Notes under the pieces: generated by a model
The model's database searches: none
What the model was told of the DNA's origin: nothing
Seen by the model: only the letters and a program-made list of their open reading frames with translations
Part shown: positions 17,548 to 32,500 of the stretch, piece after piece
How positions within the stretch are numbered: the first letter of the stretch is position 1
Layout of the letters: each line of letters opens with the position of its first letter
Assembly: GCF_012927205.1 (NCBI RefSeq)
Contig: NZ_JABBGC010000002.1
Coordinates: 372,001 to 436,000, forward strand
Length of the DNA stretch: 64,000 bases
Source: Chitinophaga fulva
Lineage (GTDB): Bacteria; Bacteroidota; Bacteroidia; Chitinophagales; Chitinophagaceae
Direction of reading: 5' to 3'
Made by a program: the position numbers and the translations under genes

Positions 17548-20500
17548 ATGCACAACGATACGATAAAGAGTCTCCTTCTTGAAGCTACGCAGCGTGGAAT
17601 CACTTTTGTTATTGAAGAAGGAAAGCTGAGGATGCGGCTCATCAAAGGCAGCGAGATTGCCCCCGATCTGCTTGGTGAGATCAATAAATGGAAAAAGGAA
17701 ATCAAAGCGTTTATACAGGAGAACAACCTGTTGGAAGCCCATAAAAATTATACCATATCCGTTGTGGAAGATCGCTCCGATACAGCACTGTCTTTTGCAC
17801 AGGAGCGGCTTTGGTTCCTGGACCAGCTACAGGGAAGCGTACATTATCACCTGCCTTGGGTATTCCGGCTGGAAGGCCTGCTGAATGTGACTGCCCTGGA
17901 ACGGGCATTCAGAGAGATAGTACGGCGGCATGAGGTACTGCGTACAGTCATTCATGACAGGGACGGAATAGGCAGACAACAGCTGTTGCCTGCTGAGGGG
18001 TGGCAGTTGCAATATGTTACCTCTGGCATACCGGACATGGCAGCGTATATCAGAGACCAGGTAATCTCGCCTTTTGATCTGTCAGCAGACTACATGCTGA
18101 AAGTCGTGTTGATGAAAAATGATACGGACCAGCATACGGTGCTGGTATTGGTACATCATATCGCATTTGATGGGTGGTCGGCGCCTGTTCTGGTATCTGA
18201 GCTGATGGCGCTGTACAGGGAATACTCTTTAAATGCCGTGTCCACTTTACCGGAGCTTCCTATACAATATACTGACTATGCTTTATGGCAACGTGAGTAC
18301 CTTAACGGGCCGGAAATTGGTTCGCAGCTGGATTATTGGCGACATCAACTGAAAAACGTATCACCACTGACGTTGCCAACAGATTACCCCAGGCCTGCGG
18401 TGCAGAGCCTCCGCGGCCATACGTTGTATCACCGGCTGGACCGGTCACTGGGAGAGGCACTGCGCCAGCTTTCCGGTCTACAGGAAACCACCCTGTTCAT
18501 GACCATGCTGGCCGCTTTCAAAGCGCTGCTTTACCGCTATACGGGCCAGTCTGATATTTGTGTGGGAACACCCGTGGCGGGCAGGAAACAGCCTGAACTG
18601 GGAGGATTGATCGGTTTCTTCGTTAATACGCTGGCACTGCGTACTACCGTAGCGCCGACGATGCCATTCAGTGCTTTACTGGAGGAAGTAAAACAGGTAA
18701 CCCTGATGGCATATAAATCGCAGGATATACCTTTTGAAAAGGTAGTGGAAGCGTTGAGGATCGAAAGGGACATGAGCCGGACGCCTGTTTTTCAGGTGAT
18801 GTTCACCTTCAACAATATATCTGCTGTTGGAAAGATTGACCTGGGAGGTGTCAGGCTCACCATGGATGAGGCGACCATCGCAGACAGTGCCAAGTTTGAT
18901 TTGGAATTCATTGTTACGGAACAAGGAGAAGAGCTGTCTCTTAAAATAAATTATTGCAGTGACCTGTTTGAGGAAGACCGGGCAGCACAATTGCTAAAAC
19001 ATTATGAACAGTTGTTACTGTCCATCGTTGCCAATAGCCATACTGCTGTTGCGCAATTGCCTATGCTCACTGACCGTGATCAGCAACAGCTGCTGTATGG
19101 TTACAACCGGACTACCGTTGAATATCCTACCAGTGCTATGATTCCCGCGCTGATAGAGGATCAGGCCATCGCTCATCCGGACCGTATTGCGGTGGTGTTT
19201 GAAGGAGAGCGCCTCACCTACGGCATGTTGAACAGCAGGGCAAATCAGTTGGCTCACTGGCTGAAACAGCAGGGCGTGGGCCCTCTTCATCCGCTGGTAG
19301 CCATTTGTATGGACAGGTCGCCGGAAATGATGATTGGTATATTGGGTGTTTTGAAGGCCGGCGGGGCTTATGTGCCGCTTGACACTGCCTACCCTGCGGC
19401 GCGCATTAGCGATATATTACAGGATAGCGGCGTGAGCTTGTTGTTAACCCGACAATTACAGGAAGATAAGTTACAGGCTGTCACAGACGGTGTAACAATA
19501 GTGGACCTGAAGGAAAACTGGCAGAAGATCGCGCTGCTGCCGGAGACATCGCCCGATGTTGAAATAAAAGCCCATGACCTGGCTTATGTGATCTATACTT
19601 CCGGTTCCACTGGTCGGCCCAAAGGTGTGCTGACTGAGCATGGGGCTATCTTGAACAGGCTTTTATGGGCGCAGGAATATTTTAGTTTGTCAGCATCAGA
19701 TACAGTATTACAGAAAACGACTTATTGTTTTGATGTATCAGTATGGGAACTATTATGGCCACTTATGACCGGGGCGCGACTGGTATTGGCGAGTGTGGAA
19801 GGACATAAGGACACTACATATCTGAAACGCGTCATTGAAGAAGAGCAAATCACCTTATTGCATTTTGTGCCTGGCATGTTACAGGTTTTCCTGGAAGATA
19901 TTGTTGTCGGTGATGCTGCTTCCTTGAGCCGGGTGCTGTGTAGCGGTGAAGCCCTCTTGCCTTCCCATGTGGCATTTTTCAACGAAAAGCTGCCACATGT
20001 CGCCTTGTTTAATCTGTATGGCCCTACTGAGGCGGCTATTGACGTAACTGTCTGGAGAGCGCCGCGTTTAACAACGATCAATACCGTGCCGATTGGCCGG
20101 CCGGTATCCAATACACAGTTGTATATTCTGGATGAAGCTGGGGGCCTGGTGCCGTCAGGCGCTATCGGGGAGTTGTGCATAGGCGGTGTGCAGGTAGCGC
20201 GGGGTTATCTGAACCGGCCGGAGCTGACAGCAGAAAGGTTCATCGTCAACCCGTATGTGCCGGGTGATCGTTTGTATCGTACTGGTGATCTGGCACGCTG
20301 GCTGCCAGACGGTAATATAGATTACCTGGGGCGTCATGATGACCAGGTAAAGGTGCGTGGTTTCCGGGTAGAGCTGGGAGAGGTAGAGAGTGTGTTGCTG
20401 CGCTGTGAAGGCGTAAAACAAGCAGCAGTGACCGCGCGCGAAGATGGCAGCGGTTCCCGGATACTGGTGGGGTATATTGTGCCGGAAGAGGATTTCGACC

Positions 20501-23500
20501 GGACAACGATACAGACATGGTTGTCGGGCCAGCTGCCTGAATACATGGTACCTGCCATCTTGCTGCCACTGGAACAGCTGCCGGTAACCTCCAATGGCAA
20601 GATAGACCGCAGAGCATTGCCGGATGTAGATTTCAGCGGGCTTACAGCGAAGCGTTATGTGGCGCCTTCCGGATTGCTGGAAGAACAGCTGGCAGAGATC
20701 TGGCAGGGGCTCCTGTACTTACCGCGTGTAGGCGTTACCGATAATTTCTTTGAATTGGGTGGCCACTCGTTACTGATAACACGGCTGGCTTCTGCAATCC
20801 GTCGCCGGATGGGCCTTGAGGCAGGCATCCGGGACCTTTTCCGGTATGTGACGATATCCTCACAGGCATCGTTTCTGTCTGCACAGGACTCAGGGGCCTT
20901 AGTGCCGGTCATTGCCCGTCGTACTGGCGTAGGTGCGACACCGTTATCTTTCGCGCAGGAACGATTATGGTTTATCGACAAACTGCAGGGTAGCCTGCAA
21001 TATCATATGCCCTGGGTATTCCGGTTGGATGGTGATCTGGACATCGCAGCATTGACGGCAGCCTTCCGTGCCATACTGGAGCGGCACGAAGTACTTCGCA
21101 GTGTTATCCGTGAAGAAGATGGCGTAGGTTACCAGGAAGTACAACCAGTTGCCACATGGTCGGCTGAATATGTGCATGAATCTGATTTGCTAAGGGAAGG
21201 TAGCGGTACTGCGCATTATTTGTCAACTGTCATCAGTCATCCGTATGATCTGTCATCAGATATAATGCTGCGGGTGCATATCATCGCGCACCATGAAAGC
21301 TCCCATACACTGCTGGTGATGCTGCACCACGTTGCCTTTGATGGCTGGTCAGTGTCTGTGCTGGTACGGGAACTGGCGGCATCGTACCGCAGTTTCCGTA
21401 CCGGCACAGCGCTGGTGTTACCTGCGCCCGTATTGCAATATGCTGACTATGCAGCGTGGCAGCGGAATTATCTTTCCGGAGCCGTGCTGGCATCTAAATT
21501 ATTGTATTGGCAGCAGCAACTGTCAGGTGTGGCGGTGCTGGACTTGCCGCTGGACTATGGACGTCCGCCGCAGCAGAGCACCCGTGGCGGGGAAGCCCGG
21601 TTGGCGCTGGACACGAAGCTATACGAAGGCTTGCAGGCGCTGAGCCTGGAAGAGGATGTAACCCTGTATATGACATTGCTGGCGACCTTCAAGGTTTTGT
21701 TGTACCGTTATAGCGGCCAGGAAGATATTTGTGTAGGCACACCGGTGGCCGGTCGCCAGCATGAAGAGCTGGAAGCACTGATCGGCTTTTTTGTGAACAC
21801 GCTGGCATTACGCAGCCAGGTGCAGGGATCGGCCGGTTTCCGAACGCTGCTGGCAGCAGTACGCTCCACCACTTTGGCGGCCTATGAGCACCAGGACGTA
21901 CCGTTTGAAAAAGTCGTAGAGTCGTTGGGGTTAGCACGTGATATGAGCCGCAGCTCAATTTTTCAGGTGATGTTCACGCTGGAGAACGTGCCGGATGCCG
22001 GAGAGCCCGACCTGGGCGATGTTACTCTGACGGCGGTACCGGCCGCCATTTTACCGGTGAAATTTGATATAGAACTGAATGTGCGCGCAGGCAAGGACGG
22101 CCTGCAACTGCACGTATTGTATAATCGCGATCTGTTCCGGCAGGACAGCATGGAACGGATGCTGGGACATTACGCTACGTTGCTGGAGAGCATTCTGGTT
22201 AATCGCAACCAGAGGGTCGATCAGCTGCCGATGCTCAAAACAGCGGAACGGGAAACCCTGTTGCATGCGTTTAATGATCATCCGGCATCATGGAATATAC
22301 TGCCTGATGATACCCTGCATGCCTTGTTTGCACAGCAGGCGGCGGCTGCACCGTTGTCGGCCGCTGTGAAGTATGGAGAAACAGTACTGCGTTACCAGGA
22401 ACTGGACGAACGCAGTAACCAGCTGGCGCATTACCTGCGTAGCCTGGGAGCGGCCCGGGGCACGCTGATACCGCTGTGCGCGGAGCGTTCTGTTGAGATG
22501 ATGATCGGCATACTGGGCATTCTGAAAGCCGGCGGCGCCTATGTGCCGATAGATCCGGAGTATCCGGCTGACCGTATCAGCCATATGTTGACAGATACAC
22601 AGGCGCCGTTGCTGGTACGTTACGGTGCCACTTTACCGGTAACGGATTACAAAGGTACCGTTGTAGACCTGTCTGCCGACAGCGATGCTATCAGCCGCAT
22701 GCCACTTACTGCTCCTGTCGCTGTGAACAGCGCTGAGGATCTGGCCTATGTCATTTACACCTCCGGCTCCACCGGACGCCCCAAAGGGGTGATGGTGGAG
22801 CATCAGAGTGTACTGAACCTGTTGGAGTCCGGGAAGAAATTATTCCACTTCAACAATGGTGATGTATGGACTGTTTTTCACTCGTTTTGTTTTGATTTTT
22901 CAGTATGGGAGATATTCGGGCCACTTTGCACCGGCGGTAAACTAGTGCTGCCAGACAAGGAAACGGTGATGGATAGTCATGCCTTTGCCGGTCTGTTGGA
23001 GCTGGAAGGTGTAACCGTGCTGAATCAGACACCATCAGCTTTTTACGTTCTGCAGGAATATCTGTTGGAGCGGGCAAAATCATTGGATCTGCGTTTTGTC
23101 ATCTTTGGCGGAGAAGCCTTACACCTGCCTGCGTTGAGAGAATGGTCGGTGCTTTATCCGGCATGTACACTGGTAAATATGTACGGTATCACTGAAATCA
23201 CCGTGCATGCCACTTTTAAGAAAATAACAGCAGCTGACATAGATGAAAAGGTCAGCAACATCGGAGCCGCTATTCCCTCCCTGAAGGTTTATGTGTTGGA
23301 CCATCACCTGCAACCGCTACCAGCGGGTATTGCCGGGGAAATGTTTGTCAGCGGCCGGGGTGTGGCAAGGGGATATCTGAATAACGAAACGTTGACAGCC
23401 GAAAGGTTTATTCCCAGTCCTTTTGAATCCGGTGAACGGTTGTATCGGTCAGGAGATATTGTCCGGTGGCTGCCGGATGGAGAGATGATCTATCTCGGCC

Positions 23501-26500
23501 GGCGCGACGATCAGGTCAAAATCCGGGGCTACAGGATAGAGTTGAATGAAGTGAAAGGCGCCCTGGAGAATACGCCTGGCGTGAAACAGGCGGTGGTAAC
23601 GGTAACGAATGACAGCGTTGGTAGCACTCAGCTGGTGGCTTATATCGTGCCCTCCGGAGATGTCAGCAAAAGAGAGGTGATGGAGTACCTGGCTGTACTG
23701 CTGCCAGAATACATGCTGCCTTCATTTATGATGATGGTCGACAGTATTCCATTGACGACCAATGGAAAGGTGGACAAGAAACGTCTGCCGCCCGTTGTGG
23801 CTCTTCCGGGCGAAAAACAATATGTGCCGGCTGCCACGCTGCTCCAACAACAGTTGGAGAGCATATGGAGAAAAATATTGGGGGTAGAAAAAATCGGCAT
23901 CCTGGATAATTTCTTTGAGCTGGGCGGGCATTCGTTGCTGGTGACGAGGATGGTGTCTGTTATCCGCAAGAAGTTGGGAACGGAAGTTAGCGTGCGGGAT
24001 ATATTCGTATATCCTACCATACAGGGACTGGCAGAACATATTCAGGAGCAACAGGGCAAAGACCTGTTGCCGGCTGTTACTCCTGCAGCAAGGACCGGCA
24101 GGTTGCCGCTGGCATTTGCGCAGGAACGGCTTTGGTTTATTGACAAATTACAGGGCAGTACACAATACCATATGTCATGGGTATTCCGGCTCACTGGTAA
24201 GCCAGGAAGAGATGCCATTACCGCCTCTTTCCGGGATATTATCCGCCGTCATGAGGTGATACGCACCCTGATCCGTGAAGATGAAAAAGGCGCTTACCAA
24301 CAGATCACCGATGAACACGCCTGGGAACTGAAATACACAGATAGTCCTGCGTTGTCGGAACAGGTGTTGTTGCATGCCTATCTGCAAAAGCAGATAGCGA
24401 TACCTTTCGATCTCTCTGCTGACTATACCTTGCGGGCTGAGTTGATCAGGCTGGATGATACTACACATGTGTTGCTGGTTGTCATGCACCATATTGCCTC
24501 CGACGGTTGGTCGCTGCCGGTATTGCTGCATGAAATGACGATACTGTACAACAGTCATGTGCTGCAGTTGATGCCACAGTTGCCAGCCTTGCCGATACAA
24601 TATGCAGATTATGCCTTGTGGCAACGTAACTACCTCGATGGTCCTGTGTTGAACAAACAGTTGGCTTACTGGAAAGAAAAGCTGAGTGGCGTGGAACCGC
24701 TGAAAGTCCCTACAGATTACCCAAGACCGCAGGTACAAAGCACCCGTGGTCATGCGATATATGATGACCTGGACACCGAAATAACGGACCAGTTGCGCAG
24801 GCTGTCGCAGGAGGAGGGCGCCACCCTGTTTATGACCTTGTTGTCTGCATTCAAAATATTATTGTATCACTACACCGGCCAGGAGAATATTTGTGTAGGT
24901 AGTCCTATTGCCGGCCGCAAACAGCAGGAGACAGAAGCGCTGATCGGGTTTTTTGTCAATACGTTGGCGCTCCGCAGCGAAGTGAAAGCTACCAGTACTT
25001 TCCGGGAATTACTACAGCATATAAGGCATGTAGCACTGGAAGCCTATGAACACCAGGACGCTCCTTTTGAGAAAGTAGTGGAAGCTATCGTAGGAAAGCG
25101 CGAACTGGATGCTAATCCGTTGTTCCATATCGTGTTTGCCCTGCATAATACACCTGCCTTGCCGAAGCCGGTGTTGGACGGTTTACAGCTGTCAGATGAG
25201 CTGCTGGAAGATCAGACATCGATTTTTGATATGCTGTTTGAACTGCGGGAAACGCCGCACGGTATGTCGCTTAAGCTGCAATACTGTACAGACCTGTTTG
25301 ACGAACAGACTATGCGGGGGTACATCCGTCATTACCGGCAGATACTCACGATACTTTTAGCCAACCCGGACCGTATCATAGCAGATATGGAGTTGACCAC
25401 GCCGGAAGAACGCACAACATTGCTCACATTGTTTAACCGTCAGCCGGCAATATCTTTGGAAGATGTTACAGTGGTCTCCTGTTTTGAGGAACAGGTAAAC
25501 ATGACACCAGACAGGATTGCCGTTGTCTTTGAAGGAGCGAGTTTAACCTACCGGGAATTGAATGAGAAAGCTAATCAGCTGGCAGCTTTCCTGCGGCAGA
25601 AAGGGATACGGGCAGACATGCCGGTGCCGCTCCTGATGCATCGCTCAACCTCGCTTATCCTCAGCATATTAGGCATATTAAAGGCGGGAGGGGCTTATGT
25701 GCCCCTTGACCCCGACTATCCGGGAGAACGCATCGCATTTATGCTGAAGGATACCGCTGCTACTGTTTTTCTGACAGACGCTGGTTACCACCTATCGCCG
25801 GAGATGGGATTGCAGGAGATAGCTGTGATTGATATCAATGAGCAATGGCCTGTTATAGCGAAGGGCGGGAGGGAGAACCCCAAACGGATCAACAAAGGCG
25901 CGGACCTGGGTTACATCATGTACACTTCCGGTTCCACAGGCCATCCTAAGGGGGTACTGGTCACGCATACGAATATTGTCAGCCTGGCAAAAGATACGGG
26001 CTTTGCAGCGTTAAGCCAGGAAGACGTGCTGTTGTCCACCGGTTCACCGTCTTTTGATGCTACTACTTTTGAATATTGGGGAATATTGTTGAACGGAGGA
26101 CAGCTGGTAATGTGTTCACGGGGCACCCTGCTCACCAATGAATTACTGAAAGCAGCCATCATTAGCCATAAAGTCACCAAAATGTGGTTTACAGCCAGCT
26201 GGTTCAATCAGCTGGTGGAATGGGATATACAGCTTTTCAGTCCCCTGAAGGTCATATTGGTGGGAGGTGAAAAACTATCTGCGGAACATGTCAGGAAAGT
26301 GCTGAAGGCTTTTCCGCATATATATATTGTGAACGGTTACGGCCCTACGGAGAATACCACTTTTTCCCTTACTCATCTGTTGAAAGAAGAAGACGGGGCG
26401 ATGATCCCAATAGGAAGGCCTTTGCAGGACCGTACCGCTTATGTGTTGAACCCGCACCAGCGGTTGAACCCTATCGGTGTGCCGGGAGAGCTGTATGTAG

Positions 26501-29500
26501 GGGGAGCCGGCGTGGCCCGCGGGTATCTCAACCAGCCGGAGTTGACGGCGGAGCGATTCGTTGCAGACCCTTTCCTGGAAATTCCCGGAGCACGCCTGTA
26601 TCGCACCGGCGACCTGGTGAAATGGTTGCCGGATGGTAATATCGCTTATCTCGGCCGCATGGATAAACAGGTAAAGATCCGCGGATATCGTGTAGAACCG
26701 GGAGAAGTAGAGAACGCCCTGAACAGCTACGTTGGTATCGGAAACAGTTGCGTGGTGGTGAAGCAGGATGGATTGGGGATGAACCGGCTTTGCGGATATT
26801 ATGTTCCCGGGCGGCAGTTGCTTCGTCAGCTGGAACAATCGCTTTATCATCAGCATGTAAGCACCTGGCAGGAACTATATGAAACAGAGTACGGTAAAAC
26901 CGAAGCGGCTCCTGTGGCAGATGAAGAATTTAATATTATAGGCTGGAACGACAGTTTTACCGGCCTCCCGATACCGGCAGTGCAGATGCGGGAATGGCTG
27001 GATGATATCGTTGACACGATCATGTCCTGCCGTCCGGAAAGGATGTTGGAAATCGGCAGTGGTACAGGGTTGATCTATTATGCTTTGTCTGACCACATTC
27101 GTCATTATACCGGAACAGACTTTTCTGCTTCCTCCATCCGCCAGATGCAAAGCAGAATAGCACAGCGCGAGCGGGCTTACTGTCCCACGGTGTTACATCA
27201 GTGCGCAGCACATGAAGTAAAAAACCTGGCTATCGATGATACTGACACAATTGTGTTGAACTCTATCGTGCAATATTTTCCGGGAGAAGATTACCTGACG
27301 GAAGTGATAGCATCCTGTGTGTCATTGCTGAATGGAAAAGGACGTATTATTATCGGGGATGTGCGTGACAATCGGCTGCTGAAACTCTTTAAGGGAAGGC
27401 TGCTGTTGGATAAGGTCGCCGTCAGCGTACCGAAGCAGCAGTTTCAATGGAGCCTCGAACAGGAGGTGGTACAGGAAGAAGAGCTGTGCCTCTCACCGGA
27501 TTATTTTTATAGCCTGCAGGAAAAGTTCCCTGCTGTTACGCATGTGGACGTGCAATATAAAAAGGGCGGCTATCTTAATGAATTGAATTTATACCGCTAT
27601 ACCGTAGTGCTGCATGTAGGTGCAACGCCTGTACTGTTGCAGCCTGAATGGGTGGAGAGGAGTGTGGAAACAGGCACATCCCGCTTCCTTTCCTTGTTGC
27701 AAAACGGTGCGGCACTCATCGGCCTGCGTAATGTGCCTAATCCCCGCCTGGGTGCAGAACGGCTGCTGTCGGCAGGTTTGGACGATGCTACAGTAGATAC
27801 GGCTGGTATGCTGCGCAACGGTATGACTGCTGAAGACAGCACGGGCGTGGCCATACAAGCATTGATTACAACGGGTAGACAGCACGGATATCAATGCAGC
27901 TTTCTGCCTGCGGAAGATCCGTTGAAACTGAACTTAGCATTTTCCTCCAGCGCAACGGGACCATTTTTTACACGGGTATATGACAGCTACCCGGTGGTGG
28001 AACAGAGTAACATTCCCTTATACAAGGATGTGATACAGTCCCTTCAACAGCAACTTCGTACCTATCTTCAGGGTATACTGCCAGCGTACATGGTCCCCGG
28101 AGAGCTGGTGTCATTGCCCCGTCTGCCATTGACCAGTAATGGTAAAACGGACCGCTGGCTGTTGCAGGAGTACGAAGAAGGCCGGCCATCAGGCAGACCG
28201 GATAGTTACCAGCTCCCTGAAACTGAGCAGGAGATCCGTATCGCAGCTATCTGGCAGGAATTGCTGGGATTAAGCCGTATAGGCGTTCACGATAATTTTT
28301 TCGAGATCGGTGGCCACTCCCTGTTGGCAACGAGGATCGTTTCTGCTATCAGAAAGCAGCTGGGAATAGAAATAAAAGTGAAGGAGATGTTTGCGCATCC
28401 TACTATTTCCCGACTGGCGGCATCTCTGGAAAACCTGCGTCAGCAGCCGGTGTTGCCACCTATTACGCCCCAGCGCTATGAAGGAGAAATACCTTTATCC
28501 TTCGCCCAGGAACGCCTTTGGTTCATCGATAAATTACAGGGCAGTGTACAATATCACATGCCATGGATATTCCGCCTGAAAGGTACTCCCGACATGGCTG
28601 CGCTGGAGTATGCCTTCCGCAATATTGTCCGGAGGCACCAGGTATTGCGCGCTGTATTGAAACAGGGAGAAAATGGCCCTTACCAGGAGATAATGGACGA
28701 AACAGACTGGCGGCTGTCTTTCCGCTACATGCCTGAACTGGCTGATGCCACCGCTTTTGATCAGTATGCCGGTGCGTGGTTTAATCAGCCGTTTGACCTC
28801 TCCGCCGATTATATGCTGCGGGCAACATTGTTGCAGTTGGAAGAACAGGAGTATATGCTCCTGGTATTGTTTCATCATATAGCGTTTGACGGATGGTCTG
28901 TATCCGTTATGGTGAGAGAAATGACGACACTTTACCTGGCCTTCCGGGAAGGACGTACCGTTGAATTGCCGGAACCGGAGATACAATATACGGACTACGC
29001 CATCTGGCAACACCGCTATCTGAAGGGTGCTGTGCTCGATGAACAATTGGCATATTGGAAAATGCGGCTGCAGGACGTCAGGCCGTTGTATCTGCCAACA
29101 GACTATCCGCGCACGGCCATACAAAGTACACATGGCGCAACGGTTTATTGTTACCTGGACCCGGCGTTGACAACGCAGCTCCGGCAGGTGTCGAAAGCGG
29201 AAGGCGCCACCCTGTTTATGCTGATGACAGCCATATTCAAAGTGTTGCTTTTCCGTTATACGGGTCAGGAAGATATTTGTATTGGGGCCGCGATTGCTAA
29301 TCGTACGCAAAAGGAAACAGAGGCCCTGATAGGATTTTTTGTGAATGCCCTGGCACTGCGGAGCCAGGTATCCGGAAAAAGCAGTTTCCGTGAATACTTG
29401 CAACAGGTTAAACAGCTTACCCTGGAAAGCTATACCCATCAGGATATTCCATTTGAAAAAGTGATAGAGGCGGTGGTAGGAAAACGGGAGGTCGTGGGTA

Positions 29501-32500
29501 ATCCATTGATACAGGTAATGTTTGTTTTGCAAAATACTCCCGACATACCACAGTTCGATCTGGGTGATGTGCAGCTGACGGGAGAGCTGCCCCGTAACCT
29601 CACTTCTAAATTCGATCTTACCTACGACTTACGCGAGAAAGAGGAGGGGATTGAGTTCCGGATAGAATACTGCGATGAACTGTTTACACACGAAACGATT
29701 ATGCAGCAGTTCAGGCACTATGAGCAGCTGATGCGTTCGATCGTGGAGAATGTGGACACGCCGGTAGGACTGCTCCGTATGCTCAGCTGGCAGGAAGAAA
29801 AAATGTTGCTGTCAGATTACAACGATACCCGGGTTGTTTTTCCGCAGAAAACGGTGGTGGACCTGTTTAGGGAGCAGGCCGGCCTTACAGCGGAAAACCC
29901 GGCAATCATCTCTGGTGATGAAACATGGACTTACAGCAGGTTGAACGAGGAAACCGACAAGATCGCCGGTCTGTTACGTCAACAAGGTGCCGGGCCGGAA
30001 CAATTGATAGCCGTTTGTCTCGATAGTTCTCCGAATATGATAGCTGCTATATTGGGAGTGTTGAAAGCTGGTAGTGCCTATCTGCCATTGGACCCCGGTT
30101 ATCCTGATGAACGGATCACTTTTATGCTGGAGGATGCGGCCATACAACTGGTGATCACTGAAAGCAAATATCTTTCTCTCTTTGAACAACGGCAACTGGT
30201 GGCGATAAACATAGATATACGCCATGAACCGGTTGCAGCAATGGTTGATATAGATCCGCAACCGGAACAGCTGGCATACGTTATTTACACCTCAGGTTCC
30301 ACGGGCACGCCTAAAGGAGTGATGATCACCCACAGGAATCTGTCCAATTATCTGTTGAGCGTACGAGATCGCTACATCAGTGACAACAAGTGCGCTAGCG
30401 GCACATTGTTTCATCTGCCGGCTACCTTCGATGCATCGCTCACCAGCTTGTTTGTACCGCTGATAACAGGACGTTCCATTGTGCCTGCAGGTGGTGATCC
30501 GTTGACGGTATTCCGCTCGCCTGCTTTCACTGACGCTGCACCTTTTGATTTCATTAAACTGACGCCTTCCCATTTACCGCTGCTTCAGGATGCACTGGAA
30601 GCTCAGGGGGGACTGTCATGCGCATCGCGGCTGGTATTGGGAGGTGAAGCGCTTCAGTGGTCGCATGTCCGGTATTTGCTGGACCGAAAAGAGGACCTGG
30701 AAATTGTTAACGAGTATGGGCCTACGGAGACGACTGTTGGTTGTTGCGTGTATACTTTCCGCACCAGCAAAGAAATATCTGATACCGGTCAGGGTATTCC
30801 CATCGGCCGGCAGCTGGCGAACGTAACCTTGTATATTTTATCTGAAGATATGATGCCGGTGCCAACAGGTGTGCCGGGAGAGTTGTATATAGGCGGAGCA
30901 GGAGTCGCCCGTGGGTATCTCAACAGACCGGAGCTGACGGCCGCGCGGTTTATCCCGGATCCCTTCGGTGAAGATCAGGAGGCTCGCTTATATCGCACCG
31001 GCGACCTCGTAAAATGGCTGCCGGATGGAAATATCGCTTATCTCGGTCGTATAGACGACCAGGTGAAGGTCCGCGGCTACCGGATAGAACCCGGGGAAGT
31101 GGAAAATGTCCTGAACGCATATGAAGGAATGAATGGAAGCGCTGTGGTGGTGAAGCAGGATGGGACGGGTACGAACCGGCTTTGCGGGTACTATGTTCCG
31201 GGCCGGCAATTGTTGCGTCAGCAGGAGCAGGCGCTTTATCATCAGCATGTAAATACCTGGCGGGAATTGTATGAAACCGCCTATGGTAAAACAGAAGAGA
31301 CGCCTGTGGAAGATGAGGAATTTAATATTGTAGGATGGAACGATAGTTTTACCGGTCGTATGATACCGGAAGAACAAATGCGGGAATGGCTGGAGGACAT
31401 TGTTGCAGTGATCATGGCCTGCCGTCCGCAAAATGTGCTGGAAATAGGTTGTGGGATGGGCCTGATCTACTACGCATTGTCCGGCCGGATCACCCATTAT
31501 ACCGGAACGGATTTTTCCGGTTCTTCCATCCGCCAGATACAACGCAGGATAGCGCAACAGGAACGTGCCTATTGTCCTACCACTTTGCATCAGTGCCCTG
31601 CGCATGAGGTATGTAACGTCGTTTCCGGTAACGTGGATACAGTCGTGATCAACTCGGTGATACAGTATTTTCCGGGAGAAGATTATCTCGGGGAGGTAAT
31701 TGCCTCTTGTATCCCGATGCTGAATGGCCAGGGCCGTATTGTTATCGGTGATGTGCGCGATAACAGGCTGCAGTCGTTCTTTAAAGGCAGACTGCTGTTG
31801 GACAAGGTGACGGATAGTATGTCTAAACGACGTTTCCAATGGAACCTGGAACAGGAGGTGATACAGGAAGAGGAACTGTGCCTGTCGCCGGATTATTTCT
31901 ACGGCCTGCAGGAAAAATTCCCGGCGATTACCCATGTGGACATACAATACAAACAAGGCCGTTACCTCAATGAACTGACTTTGTACCGTTATACCGTTGT
32001 ATTGCATGTAGGGCCGACAGTGACCTTATTGACACCGGAGTGGCAGCAGTGGAGCGGTGTTGCGGACAAGTCCCGCATATTATCGATGTTGTATAGTGGT
32101 GCTGAAACCATCGGCTTGCGCCAGGTGCCCAATCCACGTCTCGGAACGGAGCGTATGCTGTCGGTGGCTTTGGAAGACACGACAACAGATACTATTAGTA
32201 TGCTGCGCCATCAAATGATGGGGGAAGATACGGAGGGTGCCGTGATAATGGAGTTGATGAGGATAGCCCATCTGGAAGGATATTATTGTTATCAGTCGCC
32301 GGCGGAAGATCCGTTGAAGATGAACCTGGTGTTTTCTTCAACCGCTGCAGGACCGTTCATTGCACCGGCCTATGACGGCTATCCGGCAACGGAACGCAGT
32401 AATATACCCTTGTACAAGGATATTGTGCGGTCCCTGCAACAGGTACTGCGTACTTATCTGCACATGATATTACCGGAGTATATGGTCCCGGGAGAACTAA

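Noticed and set aside
28534..29532. Long minus-strand ORF (332 aa); similar ones at 30988-32007 and 47301-48173
   Set aside because: They lie wholly inside NRPS genes, recur at corresponding places in different modules, and show no family motif. They are antisense shadows of repeated coding sequence.
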